A stretch of DNA of 64,000 nucleotides from Mesocentrotus franciscanus (lineage: Eukaryota; Echinodermata; Echinoidea; Camarodonta; Strongylocentrotidae): NCBI GenBank assembly GCA_037976565.1, contig CP137682.1:22620800-22684799 (forward strand), given 5' to 3'. The notes below the pieces were generated by a model, which saw only the letters and a list, made by a program, of their open reading frames with translations, was not told where the DNA came from and searched no databases. Positions 1 to 10,858 of the stretch are shown here, piece by piece (positions within the stretch are counted from its first letter, which is position 1; each line of letters begins with the position of its first letter). The position numbers and the translations under genes were made by a program.

Positions 1-701
1 GTAGGAGGGGCCCTTGTCCTACTAGGCCTACCCCCTCGAGGGTGGGGGTTTTAAAATTTCAGGCAACAATAAGGCGCCGTAAAGACTTAGAATTCCAAAA
101 TACGCATGAAACTCACAGACTTCATTATCAGTTAGTTATGTAAGCTGATCTGATCTGCACCACTACGAAAAACGATAACGGTTTCTTATCGAATTTAACT
201 ACTGTTATCTTGAAGAACTAACAAATGATTACTTGCTAAGTCGTTTGATCTTATAATTACCAAAAACTTTGATCACACATACATTAAAGGAGGTGGGGTC
301 TTCTTTTGCATTTGGTTTAATTGTACGTTAAACGTTTTATTTACATTTTAATGAAACGTTATTTGTATTCCTTGTTTCTCGGTTACAGTGGCGTAGACAG
401 GTCCCCAATTATGGGGGATGATTAATGAAATTACAATAATTGTATGCGCGCACACACAGACACCCACGCATCCCCCTGGGGGTGACTGCACACGCTACCC
501 CCCACCCGCCTACAATCCTGGGGAATGCATAACCCCCCACACACACACACACATACAGGTAAAAGGTCCAAAGTGGAGATATGGATCTGTAACGACAAAT
601 GTCCCCACAATGAAGGAATTTGCGTACATGTACATCCTTCTTTGTGGGGACATTTGTCTGTTCCACACCCACAGTGTGGGGATATGATCCAAAATGGGGA
701 T
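1..701. other. non-coding left flank
   Basis: No gene is visible. It holds AT-rich sequence, a CA/CACACA-rich low-complexity stretch at about 436-560 and the hairpin at 594-658. A solitary transposon-like terminus (CAGTGGCGTAGACAGG) starts near 386. Its partner end is not found. Confidence 0.6.
594..658. repeat. 24 bp inverted repeat (hairpin)
   Basis: Arms 594-617 and 635-658 are reverse complements at 23 of 24 positions, around a 17 nt loop. The core of the arm is ACAAATGTCCCCACAA. It is probably a small MITE or foldback remnant. A structured RNA is possible but unsupported. Confidence 0.75.
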
Positions 702-744
702 GTCATACACAGGCGCGGATCCAGGGGGCGAGCGGGCCTTCCCC

Positions 745-1320
745 CTCCCCGCAAAGAGAGAGAGAGAGAGAGAAAGAGAGAGAAAAAGGAAAAGAAGGGA
801 AAGGGAAAGAGGAGAGAAAGGGAAAGAAAGAAGAGGAAGAAGAAAGAAAAGGGGAAAAGAAGAAGATCGGGGGCCGAAAGGGCCTTGCCTCCTTGGCTGT
901 TGCCTCCCCCATCAAAAAAATAAGAGAGAAGGAAGGAAAGGGAAAGAAAAAAGGAAAAGAGGAGATAAAGGGAAGGCAAAAAGAGGAAGAAGAAAAGAAA
1001 AGAAGGGGAATATCAGTTGCAATTTTCCCGCAAACAAGTTGTGGATCGGGGGCAAGGTCCTTGCCTCTCCCCCAAACCCCGCCAAAAAAAAGAGAGAAGG
1101 AAGGGAAGGGAGAGAGGAGAGTTCAAAATGAACAAAAAAGAGGAAGAAGAAAAGAAAAGGGTGAAAAAAAGGGGAGATCAGTTGCGATTAATCCCGCCAA
1201 CAACGTGTGGATCGGGGCCTGAAAGGCCCTTGCCTCCCCCTATAGCTAACCTAAAAGAAAGAGAAGAGAAAAGGAAAGAGGGGAGAAAGGGAAAGAAAAA
1301 AGAGAAAGAAGAAAGGTAGG
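745..1320. repeat. purine-rich tandem module
   Basis: Long GA/AAG-rich tracts are interrupted by three related GC-rich modules (about 865, 1041 and 1208; spacing near 170 bp). Each contains a variant of GGATCGGGGGC...CCTTGCCTCC, usually after TATCAGTTGC. The block recurs inverted at 12600-13103. The long open frames across it have low-complexity K/E/R or F/L/S composition and are not genes. Confidence 0.7.
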
Positions 1321-1452
1321 GGAGATCTGACAGTTGCGATTTTCCCCGCCAACAAAGTGTAGATAAGGGGGGGGGGCACTGGGACTGGCGTATACATATG
1401 TTGTTGAAATGCCATGATTTTCCAGGTTTTCTCTCATTTTTGCCCATTATGC

Positions 1453-2600
1453 CAGAGGTGGCACTCCTGGTGGGGGCACTGTGCCCCCACTTTTTCAGGT
1501 ACCCCTCCCCCCAAGCCCCCCCCTTTTTTTTACATAGGACAAATTAGTGCGCCTTTTCTTTTCTAATAACTGTCCTTTTCCTCTCTTTTCATCTCTGGTG
1601 AGTACGTCTTTTCAGGTGCGAGAAATTCCCCTTTTCACCTCTGATATTTTTGCCCTTTTATTTTCTTTGACTCGTGCCCCTTTTTCTTTTTAATAAGTGT
1701 ACTTTTTCCTTCTTAATAAGAACCCCCTTCACTTTCTCTTAAATGCCACTTTTCACCTCTGATAAGTGTCCCTTTCATTTTGACACGTGCCCCTTTTTCT
1801 TTTTTTATATGAGCCCCTCCCTCTTTTCAAAAACATCTGATAAGTGCTCCTATTAAAATCTGATATGTGCCCTTCTCCTTCAACAGATTTCCCATTTCCA
1901 TTTTCACAAGTGCCTTTTTCATTTCTGTTGAGTGTCCCTTTTCAGGTGCAAGAAGTGCAATTTCCCCTCTGAAGGCTCTGATAATTGCCCTTTTTACTTT
2001 GACACGAGCACCTTTTCTTTTCTAATAAAAAAAATCACTGTCCTTTTCCCTTTTGATAAGTGCCTACTTTACCTTTCTCCATAACATGCACCCCTAATTC
2101 AAGGCGACTTAGAGCCCCTTTTTCTTTAATTTTCCCTAGAGCTCGCTCGCATTTATAGATGTTATAATTATGTTACTTATAACAGAACTTTTCAGTCTTT
2201 CTTCATTAGACTGTGCTTAATGCTCATCAGGGATTTTTTTTCTTCTTCTTTATAAGATGTAATTTTTCGCACTGGGACCTCACAAATCTTAAAATTTTTG
2301 ATCGCTCGTTTCGCTCGTTCGAAAATTGATGTTCAGACCATCACACCGATCTGCAAAGTATGTTGCTTAATTAAGCAGTATCTTGTACTCACGTAAAGAC
2401 AGAAACAAATATTGATATCATCCCTGGTAGTGTAATCACAATCATGACGATGTAGGGGTATATACCAATGTCTAAAAATGGTGTAGGTTTTGTTGATGTC
2501 TCCCTTTGTAGGTGCCCCTTTTTTCCAGAAAGTGCCCTTTTTTGTCCCTTGATCCCCCTTGATCCCCGCCGGGGCTTTGCTCATAGACCCCACGCCAATT
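1453..2600 (+). mobile_element. GTGCCCC-type nonautonomous element, copy 1 (nested, 3' end degraded)
   Basis: It starts CAGAGGTGGCACTCC, then carries degenerate ~20 bp minisatellite units of the form AAGTGCCCCTTTTCACCTCTGAT (about 1540-2110). A conserved single-copy tail follows (about 2140-2520), including GTAATTTTTCGCACTG and AGGGGTATATACCAATGTCT. The same order of parts occurs at 54245-55967 and 61500-63167. It lies inside the 710-2804 element, so it inserted later or was captured by it. Its right terminus is not recognisable. Confidence 0.65.
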
Positions 2601-2812
2601 TACGCTACACTCTACCTGATCATAAATACTTGCATAAATAAATACCTGCATGTAAGAGTGGGGAGATGCAGATTTTTTTTTTGTCTGCCCCCTCCCCCAA
2701 ACGTTTTTGCTCATTACGCCCCTACTGGTCAACATTACGCACCAATATTTGGCTCGCATAATTTCAAAATTGGGCCCCCCTAAGAAATCCTGGATCCGCG
2801 CCTGGTCATACA

Positions 2813-4125
2813 CACGTATACAATTCGTTATGACCCTACACATTGATTAGGCCTAAAATAAAAACTTGTTGTATTGCCCTTTGCGACCGACCCAAAAATC
2901 TGAAAATCTACGGTCGGCATTTTAAAACCGTTTTGTAACCGTTTTTTAGAATTTTTTATATTAATGAATAAAAAAAATATGTATTTTGTTTGTTTAAATG
3001 GGATATAAATGCATGAAATCAAATTATTCTCAAATTCTCACTCGTCTTCTACCCTAGTTTCAAAATCCTACTAGCGTAAACATGCAAGCAGACCCCGGCC
3101 TCGTGTACGTGTTTATACCATACACTGCACCAGCTAGAAACCAACATCAAATTCTGTAGAACTTTGCAGGAATTATGAATATGTCATGTATGTCCTATCT
3201 GTGAAATTTAAACGTTAGCAGTGTCCTAATATTCAAATTATGCAAGGAAACCCGTTTACTTGCTAGACTTCACTGTCAGACACTATTGAGTGACTGACTG
3301 GCTTTTTCATTTTTGGTAATAACATACATAAAATGAGCTGTAAAGGGTACATGAGCATTTGTCTACATCAATAACCCACTTCTTGTAATGGCCAAAATTA
3401 AACTGATTGAATCTTTGCGCAGCATAAAACGTACGACCATTCGGTACAATGGTCTGAAAATCAGACTATTACTTACTGGCTCTATAGCTCCTAAGTCGAT
3501 TCGACAACTAATAGTCGTTATTTTCCCACTTAAAGACATTTTCAAGCCCCCTTTTTTAGGGAAGTTCTAAATTAGTATTGTCTTTCAAATGCCGTTGGAA
3601 TTTAACCTTTTCATTTTTTGGCCTGCAAATGGGACATAGTACCTTTAATATTCATGACACATTTTGAAGGCACTTAAAAACATTGAAAATTTACGTAAAG
3701 ACGAGATGAAAGGACATATACATCGAGACAAATTTTGAATTTTTCATCAATTTGGAATCCGTTGATATATTGCCTGACAGTCTCAAATCGAGCTCTCAAA
3801 GAGTGGATATTAACATGTTTTTCGATTGGTGGTCATTCAGTGCTGTCCGCCCGTTAATTAAATGCCGCGCATGCGCAGTGTTGAAATCCAACTTCGTCAG
3901 CTGGGAAGCACAGAGTACGTGTTGTCTCAACACAACATTGCAAACCATGGATTATTATGTGGTGAAAAAGATATGAATGGAATGATGACGCTGAAACACA
4001 TGTATTAAAGCATTAAAAACTGAGAAATATCAGCCAAAGAGGGCGGGAAAAAGAAAAAAACTTTTCCGACCGACCGACCCATGTTTTGGCACCTAAAGGG
4101 CAATACAAAAAGTTTTTTTTTTAGG
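2813..4125. other. intergenic, no gene recognised
   Basis: AT-rich unique-looking sequence with only short, unconvincing open frames on both strands. A CpG-bearing patch at about 3840-3960 includes a palindromic GCGCATGCGC motif (separate entry). Confidence 0.5.
3866..3877. promoter_or_regulatory. NRF1-like site (CGCGCATGCGCA)
   Basis: An exact match to the NRF1 consensus YGCGCAYGCGCR. It sits about 80 bp upstream of an ATG in good context (CAAACCATGG at 3944-3953) that opens only a nine-codon frame. NRF1 sites mark housekeeping promoters, so this could be an upstream promoter for the DIS3L2 gene, but no exon can be linked to it. Confidence 0.25.
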
Positions 4126-4380
4126 CCTAAGGGCAGTAGCGGATCCAGGGGCCCGGGCCCCTCCCTAGAACAAAAAATTGTGCTCACTACCCCCACTGAG
4201 CGAAAAATCGACCGGCAGGATTTTCAAATTTTCAATTTTCGAAGGCAAAAAAATAAAGACTTGCTCACTACCCCCACTGAGCGGAAAATCGGCCGACACG
4301 GTTTTAAAATTTTCGCACGAAGTGGGCCCCTTTTTCGGCCCCCTCCCTTGCCGCCGGCTGGATCCGCCCCTGCCTAAGGG
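4126..4380. mobile_element. 239 bp hAT-like MITE with exact 8 bp TSD
   Basis: The body is 4134-4372 with termini CAGTAGCGGATCCAG and CTGGATCCGCCCCTG, flanked by CCTAAGGG at 4126-4133 and 4373-4380. The interior holds two copies of a CTCACTACCCCCACTGAGCG-type module. It belongs to the same family as 5631-5997. Confidence 0.85.
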
Positions 4381-4734
4381 TGTGGGAAGTGATTACAGGC
4401 GTATTGTTGTCTTGTCATTTCCCTTTTCCCTCCCTTCCCTTTTCCCCCATTCAGCTCTTTGGCCATGTGTACCACTTTTAGGATTTCGTGGGGAATTCCA
4501 AAACGGAAGTCCCCGCCGACTACACATAACACGAATAGAATACCAAACTTCCCACCTTGGCATAACACACAACACGCACCCTGTTAATTGGTCTCTGGTA
4601 AATGATTATCTCTCATTCGCCCATCGAAACGGATTCATTATCAGTGGAATATACAAAATCACACATCCTTCTTTTCTACCTCAGTCTTCAAATTTTGGAT
4701 AATTGGATCACTCATTACAAAGTAAGTTGAGAAA
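4381..4734. other. intergenic, no gene recognised
   Basis: About 350 bp without identifiable features. The open frame running through 4178-4702 is a chance continuation out of the neighbouring MITE. Confidence 0.5.
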
Positions 4735-5193
4735 TAAGGCCAAGTGAAAAAAGTAACAAGTTTCTCGTCCGGATTTGTTCAAAAAAGGAGGAGGCAGCGC
4801 TTGTCATGACTATTTACTATTTTTCAATTTTTTGCTATTTTTTTCCAAGATGGCCGCCATGCTAAATATGGCTGGCCAAGGTATGTTTATTCACAGATAT
4901 TGTGCTATTTGAGTATACTGATGCAATGTATGACAAAACAAATGATTTTGTTTTCTTCATTTTAGTCCACTTGCTAAGCAAGTTTCAAAATTCAGAAACA
5001 GGAAAAAAAAATGTAGATGTGTTCAGCTTGAATTAGCTATAGAAGCTATTTATACAAAATGTACATCACAGCCTTTTTTGGGGCTATTTTCTGTGCTTTT
5101 TTTCTGAATAGTAAAAAATAAACAAAAGTAGGCGGCGGCCAAAAAGGAGGCAGGCGGGGACGAGAAACTCGTAAGATGTGTTACTTGGCCTAA
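4735..5193. mobile_element. 453 bp TIR element with TAA target duplication (Harbinger-like MITE)
   Basis: The body is 4738-5190. The left end GGCCAAGTGAAAA and the right end (reverse complement GGCCAAGTAACAC) extend into imperfect inverted repeats of about 37 bp that share AGTTTCTCGTC. The flanks are TAA on both sides. A 3 bp TWA duplication is typical of PIF/Harbinger. No transposase is encoded. Confidence 0.65.
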
Positions 5194-5424
5194 TATGATT
5201 TGCTGTGTGTTTGATGATTTATGTGTCGAATATATTTTCCCATGAATGTGTTTTGGCATAAACGGTGAATTCGTTGGTAGGTAAAATGGCGCACGAAACA
5301 TGTGGTAATGTGTATCTCGCGCACCACGGAAGCGCAGCTCAGAAAGCTTGCTTTCTTTCCCGCTTTTGGCACGTTGGGAACATGCAACAGACTATTCTTG
5401 ATTGACTGCTTGACACTCGTTTGG

Positions 5425-6516
5425 TGTCTAATCAGTGGCGTAATGAGCAAAAACGTTTTTTTTTTTTTTTTTGGGGGGTGCAGAAAATAAATCCGCACCA
5501 CCACCACCACTCTTACATGTTACATGCAGGTTCCGCGGAACGTTTTTCAAAGTGGGGGGCTAAAGTATTTACGATCAGGTAGAGCGTAGCATGCGAAGAG
5601 AGTGGAGCGTAAATTGTCGTGGTGTCCAGGCAGTGGCGGAACCAGGGGCCGGGGCCCGGGCCCTCCCTAGAAAAAAACATGTAAAAGCACCCTTTTTTTT
5701 GAAAAAAAAGAAGTTGGGCCCCCTACCCTGAAGCCCAAGGGGGGGAAAAAAAAAAACCCTTCCTGTAGGGAAAATTTTTTTCGTGTGCCAAAAAAACTTT
5801 TGCTCACTACCCCTGGCGCCCAAGGGGTGGTGGTGGAAAAAAATTACCCTTCCCGGAGAAAATTTTTTCCGGTGCCAAATTTTTTTTTGCTCACTACCCC
5901 ACTGAGCGCAAAATCGACCGGCACGATTTTCAAATTTTCGCACGAAGTGGGCCCCTTTTTAGGCCCCCTCCCTTACCGCCGGCTGGATCCGCCCCTGTGT
6001 CCAGGGGCAAAGCCCCCAGAAGTGCAGGGGTTGTAGGCATGAAATTACGGTCAGATGAGCATCCAGAGGCCCGCCTTAGGGCCCGTGGTGGTATCCAGGG
6101 GGCAGAGAGCCCCCAGAAGCTCAGAGGTTTTAAGCAGTTATTTACGTTCAGATGAGCATCCAGGGGGCGGAGCCCCCGGAAGCTCAGGGGTTTTAGGCAT
6201 GTATTTACGGTCAGATGAGCATATTTTAATACCTCATCTGTGACACTGGCAGGTCACCTTTCTTTCTCTCTTACTTTCTATTTCTCTTTTACATACTTTT
6301 TCAAAAAGTGGGGCTCGAACCCTGTCATGTAAGCTTCTAAATAAGCATATTTTCGGGGAATTTGTCACTTTCCAACAAACTCGTAAAAAATCCCGTAAAA
6401 TCATGTCATTGCAGCAACATTTGTAAATCACTGGGATCGATTTAGAAATAAACCAAGTTCTAATTTTATTTGGGGGGCAACTGCCCCCCCCCCATCATAA
6501 CGCCAGTGTGTCTAAG
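5425..6516. mobile_element. CAGTGGCGTAATGAG-type element, host of nested insertions
   Basis: The body is 5433-6508. The left terminus CAGTGGCGTAATGA matches the right terminus read backwards (CACTGGCGTTATGA) at 12 of 14 positions. Flanks TGTCTAAT (5425-5432) and TGTCTAAG (6509-6516) match at 7 of 8. The right half (about 6000-6230) has subrepeats GGGGGCGGAGCCCCCGGAAG, GGGGTTTTAGGCAT and TTACGGTCAGATGAGCAT. The 5631-5997 MITE is nested inside. Pieces of this family recur at 9490-9640, 10449-10858, 11605-12200 and 45050-45660. Confidence 0.65.
5623..6005. mobile_element. 367 bp hAT-like MITE with exact 8 bp TSD, nested
   Basis: The body is 5631-5997 with termini CAGTGGCGGAACCAG and CTGGATCCGCCCCTG, and TSD TGTCCAGG at 5623-5630 and 5998-6005. 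Interior modules (CTCACTACCCC, GAGCGCAAAATCGACCGGCA) match the 4134-4372 element. It is inserted in the GTGTCCAGGGG subrepeat of the surrounding element. Confidence 0.85.
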
Positions 6517-6590
6517 AACATGAACTACACGTACAAGCGCATGCACGCCGATAGTCATGATAGTACATGGGTCCCCGGTCTTTTTTTTAG

Positions 6591-6673
6591 AAAACGAAGA
6601 TTGAAGACCGGGGATCATCTCCCTGACGCACGTACGTGCGCGCAGATGATCCCCGGTCTTCGGTCTTCGTTTT
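6591..6673. repeat. 30 bp inverted repeat (hairpin)
   Basis: Arms 6591-6620 and 6644-6673 pair at 28 of 30 positions around a 23 nt loop that is itself nearly palindromic (GCACGTACGTGC). The arm contains AAGACCGGGGATCATCT. Part of the arm (GTCCCCGGTCTT) also occurs just outside at about 6571-6582. It is a compact foldback/MITE or hairpin-RNA candidate. Confidence 0.8.
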
Positions 6674-8404
6674 CGGGGAGGTGTTATATGTTATCAACGA
6701 TTATTCTATTACATATGTTCATTTCGAAAATATTTTGTTCTACTGCAGACATTAAATACTGACCCTCTACAAACAATTATATTAATAACTACTCGAGAAA
6801 ATATATATAAATATACATTATAATATATATATTCTTTCAGTATAAACGTATGTCGAAATTGATGGAAATTGTGGCATGTTTATTGAATAGTCATTGATCG
6901 GAGACTAACTTTGGGATTCCCATAGTTGTGACCTATTTCCTATTGACGAATTACCGAAAATACAGTCAGAACAATCAAATTGAGTTTTCCGGAATCACTA
7001 TGTTTAGCGTTTGAATGAGAAACTGCTAGTTCTCCTTCTATGCATTGCCTTGTTTCCATTCGAGTTCTGAATTCTTCTTCTTTTTCTTCTTCTTCTTCTT
7101 CCCTAAAATCTTATTTGTTTTGCACGCAGTGCTTGTAACCATTGGTCCCTTCCTCCAATCCGATTCCTTTCAAATTTCTTAGGCCTAATCTCCGGCATCC
7201 AATCTAGGTAACCTGGCTCTTTTATTTCCAAAATCACTCATGCGTACCCTTCCAGGCGCCATTTTGTCCGTTGCTGGTCCGTTTTAAGGTCTTTCTTTCT
7301 TCCTTCGTTTCTCCACAATCCTTGATCCTACAGACTTCTAACAAATTCCCTAGAGAGTCTAAGAAATTTTCATTCATCTGCGATGCGTAACTTGCCCTTC
7401 AAAATGCCATCTTCGTACTCGAAATTCAAATCCGAAATTGACTACGTCCAAAATTGCTGAAATTCTTAAAAAATTGACCCCTCAAAACCGTTAATTGCCA
7501 TGACCTTTTCATGCCAATTACATTTTTGTCTCAAACTTTTACAATATCTTAATCTTATCATTACGCACACCCAAGCCAAAGTTCACGCTCCAATGGTCAC
7601 GCATGACATAAATAGCGCCCTCTAAAGTTCTAAAAATGACTTTCTTTCTGTAGCCGTAGCTACATCGTGCCTGGCCAAACCCGTACCCTTTTTGGATTAA
7701 GATACTTCAGGATATGCCCTTTCCAGCCAAATGAAAAAATATATACCCTCTCACTGACCGACTTTGCGAAAATTGCGAAATAACTCCAACTTGCTCTAAA
7801 ATGGCAATCTTTATACCTACCTCAATGAAACTTGGCAGATATATGTACCTACACATTTGACAACTGTGTGCAATGGTTGTTCGGTATCAACGTGTTCAGG
7901 GCACCTCTCTGCACAATTTTTAGGTGGACTGCCTTAAAATTATGCTGCTGGAAAAAAAATTTGTACATTGCTTTTTAAGAGAACCTCATATAACCATGCG
8001 TGACATGTCATATGAAAGAAAATTAAATTTCCCACAAGATGATATCACAATTTATAGGTTTGAGGATTTGCATAAACATTTAAAGCCATAAATGAGAATT
8101 CCCCAAAATACACATTTCTCCATATATAGCGAATTATGATGAGTACTGACTTGGAACTTTTGAAAAACTGTCCAAAAGCATGGTTCATACCGTGTCGGAA
8201 TTCCAAGTTCATTGCTTTTCTAACAAAATTGTTATACCGCTCTAAAGATGAGACTTTTATATGAAGTAAAACGGCAATTTTGGTTGCTAAGGGCGGTCTT
8301 CTCCGTACCAACGCTACCGTAGTGAGATCAACAATAGAGTATATCCTGAGTAGATCCTATCGTAAGGCAGGTGACCATTTTAAAAGGAAGTGTACAATTC
8401 CTAA
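6674..8404. other. intergenic, no gene recognised
   Basis: AT-rich with TTC-rich low complexity at about 7072-7102. Nothing coding or structured is recognised on either strand. Confidence 0.5.
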
Positions 8405-9105
8405 TGGTATCTCTCTCTTAGTTACCATTGCTATGGTAATTGACAACCAGTATATTGTGTTCTCAGAAACCAAATTAGGCTATCGGTCAAATGATACATA
8501 TAATAAGACCTGGTTCCAAGAGACAGACATAATTTGCAGCCTAAATCATGTACATAGTGCATGGTGTGGCTCAGAACTTTCACCCTATTACCCCCTCCCA
8601 CCTTTGAAAAGCCCCCCCCCCCCTCCCTTAAAATCAAGAGAAATTTTGAGATGGAGGCAATATGTTGTGTAGGGTATGGTATGTCTCCAGAAATGATGTA
8701 GGCTATCAGTCGAGTGATACATGCAATAAGATCTGGATCCAGGTTATAATCATGATTCTCAGTCTGAATCACTATCGCCTGGATCCAGATCTTATATTAT
8801 GTATCACTCTACCTATTGCCTACATCGTTTCTGAACACACAATATACACAAAATATTGCCCCCTCCCAACATTTCTCTTGATTTTAATGGGGGCATTTCA
8901 AAGGAGAGAGGGGGTAGCGTGAAATTTCTGAACCACACCATGCACTATGCACATGTTTCAGAATGCAAATCATGTCTGTCACTTGGAATCAGGTCTTAGT
9001 AGTGTATGTATCATTAGACAGATAGCTTAGTTTCGTTTCTGAGAACACATTATATATTGGTTGCCAGGCATATTATTACCATAGCAAAGGAACTTACAGA
9101 GAAAT
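8405..9105. mobile_element. ~700 bp foldback element (long inverted repeat)
   Basis: Two arms of roughly 330 bp are reverse complements around a centre near 8755. Matching landmarks include TTACCATTGCTATGG (8422) with CCATAGCAAAGG (9079), GTGTTCTCAGAAAC (8457) with its complement at about 9034, and GATCTGGATCCAGG near the centre with its complement at about 8778. Arm identity looks about 80-90% with indels. No transposase or terminal motif is recognised. A transcript would fold into a long double-stranded hairpin. Confidence 0.8.
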
Positions 9106-10360
9106 GTCATTAAGATATTATGATGAAACTGCATTATTTGACATCACACTACATATCTTCAAACGGTTTGTGAATTAAAAGCTACAGGATTTTTTTTCCC
9201 CACAAATTGTAATTTTTCATTATACCTTTTCAATACTAACAATATTTCTTGTCCAACTTATCGTGACCTCAAATGGCTCAGATTACATTGCAATCAAACT
9301 GGAAGCTCAAAGACCGTGGCTTCAAATGGATTATTTGTTTTTATTATATAACCAATCGGTCAGCTAAAAAAATTGATGATTACCATTTGTTTCATGTTGT
9401 TGAAAGACATTTATAGTATTTCCTACAATTAAAATACATCTTGATCTGTTACCATGGTAACGGCCTGGCAGTCTCGTCTATCACCTACTTTAGACATTTT
9501 TAGACATTTAATTACGGTCAGATGAACATATTTTGATACCTTATTTGTGACACTCGCAGGTCACTAAATGGCGAGGGGTCCAGGGGGCGAAGCCCCCGGA
9601 TGCTCAAGGGTTTTAGGCATTAAATTACAATCAGTCATAAACGTTTTACATTTTAATTTGGACTTATGAACCCTTTCTCGTTTTCGCAATTACGCACCCT
9701 ATTCCATTTTCAGAAACATTACTGAACCCTTTTCTCACCATCGGAAATACGAAAAACATATCAATCATGTTTTGATTCTTATTCTTTATAAAACGTCAAA
9801 TTCTAATAGATCTTTTTAAAAGGCGAACGATAAAGTAAAGTAGTTTGTATGGATATATTGAAGGTTTGACGGACTACGGAGAAGAAGGATAAAAGGGCTG
9901 AAAAGAAAACACCTTTTAAAAGAGACAACAGGAACTGTATCGAGATTATGAAACGCATTTTTTTAAGGAAAGAATAACAGTAGGGGACAAGAAAAAAAAT
10001 CATGACGTTTTCTTTTTTGTAAAGATCGAGCTAACTAGGGCGGAAAAAAGAAAATCCATTGAACAAAGATCTATTCATGAAGAGGTGTTTTTTCACCTCA
10101 CCTCGTTGTTGAGTTCTGTTAAGCGAATACAAAAGAAAGAACAGGCAATGTGGCGAGAAATCTTGCGCGTAATTTAGCAGAGGAAGACTAAAAGGGGACA
10201 AAAGCAAAATAATTGTAACATGTTTTTTCTAAAGATCGAGCTAACTAGAGCGGAAAAAGGATAACGATGATGAGATCATGATTAGCTCTAGTTCTCTAAT
10301 TATGTGTATTTTTCTCTGGTTTCGTTTTTAGACCACATGATCCAACTGACTTGCATCAGG
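9106..10360. other. intergenic, transposon fragment only
   Basis: No gene is recognised. About 9490-9640 is a fragment of the subrepeat family seen in 5433-6508 (TTACGGTCAGATGAACATATT, then GGGGGCGAAGCCCCCGGA). The rest is AT-rich with AAAGATCGAGCTAACTAG repeated at about 10022 and 10233. Confidence 0.5.
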
Positions 10361-10858
10361 CAGGCGCGGATCCAGGATTTCTTAGGGGGGGGGGCGGCCC
10401 AAATTTGAAATTCTGCGAGCCAAATATTTGTACGTATTGGTGACCAGCAGTGGCGTAATGAGCAAAAACGTTTTTTTTTTTGGGGGTGACAAAAATCTGC
10501 ATCTCCCCACTCACCTCCAGGCCCCACTGAACGTTTTTCAAAGTGGGTCGGGGACGCTAAAGTATTTGTGATCAAGTAGAGCGTAGCATAAATTGGCGTG
10601 GGGTCTAGGGGCAAAGCGCCGGCGGGGATCAAGGGCGGAGGCCCTGGAAGCTCAGGGATATGGGCATTTAATTACGGCCAGATGAGCATATTTTGATACC
10701 TTAATTCATGACACTGGCAGGTCACTCATTGGCGTGGTGTCCAGGGGGGCAGAAGCTCAGGGGTTTTAGGCATTTTATAACGGTCAGTTAAGTATTCAGG
10801 GCCGCCTCAGGACCCCTTGTGGAGTCGAAAGGGCGGAGCCCCGGAAGCTCAGGGTTTT
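10361..10858. mobile_element. hAT-like fragment, inverted relative to 2540-2804, with nested CAGTGGCGTAATGAG element
   Basis: It begins with terminus CAGGCGCGGATCCAGG (10361). The following sequence is the reverse complement of the right end of the 710-2804 element. Inside, at 10449, a CAGTGGCGTAATGAGCAAAA terminus begins a second family whose GGGGCGGAGCCCC/TTACGGTCAG subrepeats run on to about 10855. The same junction of the two families occurs in the 710-2804 copy, so the nesting predates the spread. No matching TSD was found. Confidence 0.6.

Larger units (their letters stand above)
702..2812. mobile_element. composite hAT-like nonautonomous element with exact 8 bp TSD
   Basis: The element body is 710-2804 (2095 bp), bounded by a perfect 16 bp inverted terminal repeat CAGGCGCGGATCCAGG and flanked by the direct repeat GTCATACA at 702-709 and 2805-2812. 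CAG-initial termini with an 8 bp TSD are the hAT hallmark. No transposase is present. Inside are a purine-rich tandem block (745-1320), a nested GTGCCCC-type element from 1453, and a right part (about 2540-2804) whose reverse complement recurs at 10361-10640. The family assignment rests on termini and TSD only. Confidence 0.8.

Noticed and set aside
431..1447. Long open frames (up to 200 codons) across the GA-rich block
   Set aside because: Composition is K/E/R on one strand and F/L/S on the other, as expected for purine tracts. The same block recurs inverted at 12601-13103 as transposon sequence.
4852..4883. Possible first coding exon (AAGATGGCCGCCATG... with a GTATGT donor, in phase with DIS3L2 exon 1)
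   Set aside because: It lies inside the TAA-flanked TIR element at 4738-5190. A phase match has a one in three chance, and no similarity to DIS3L2 N-termini is visible.
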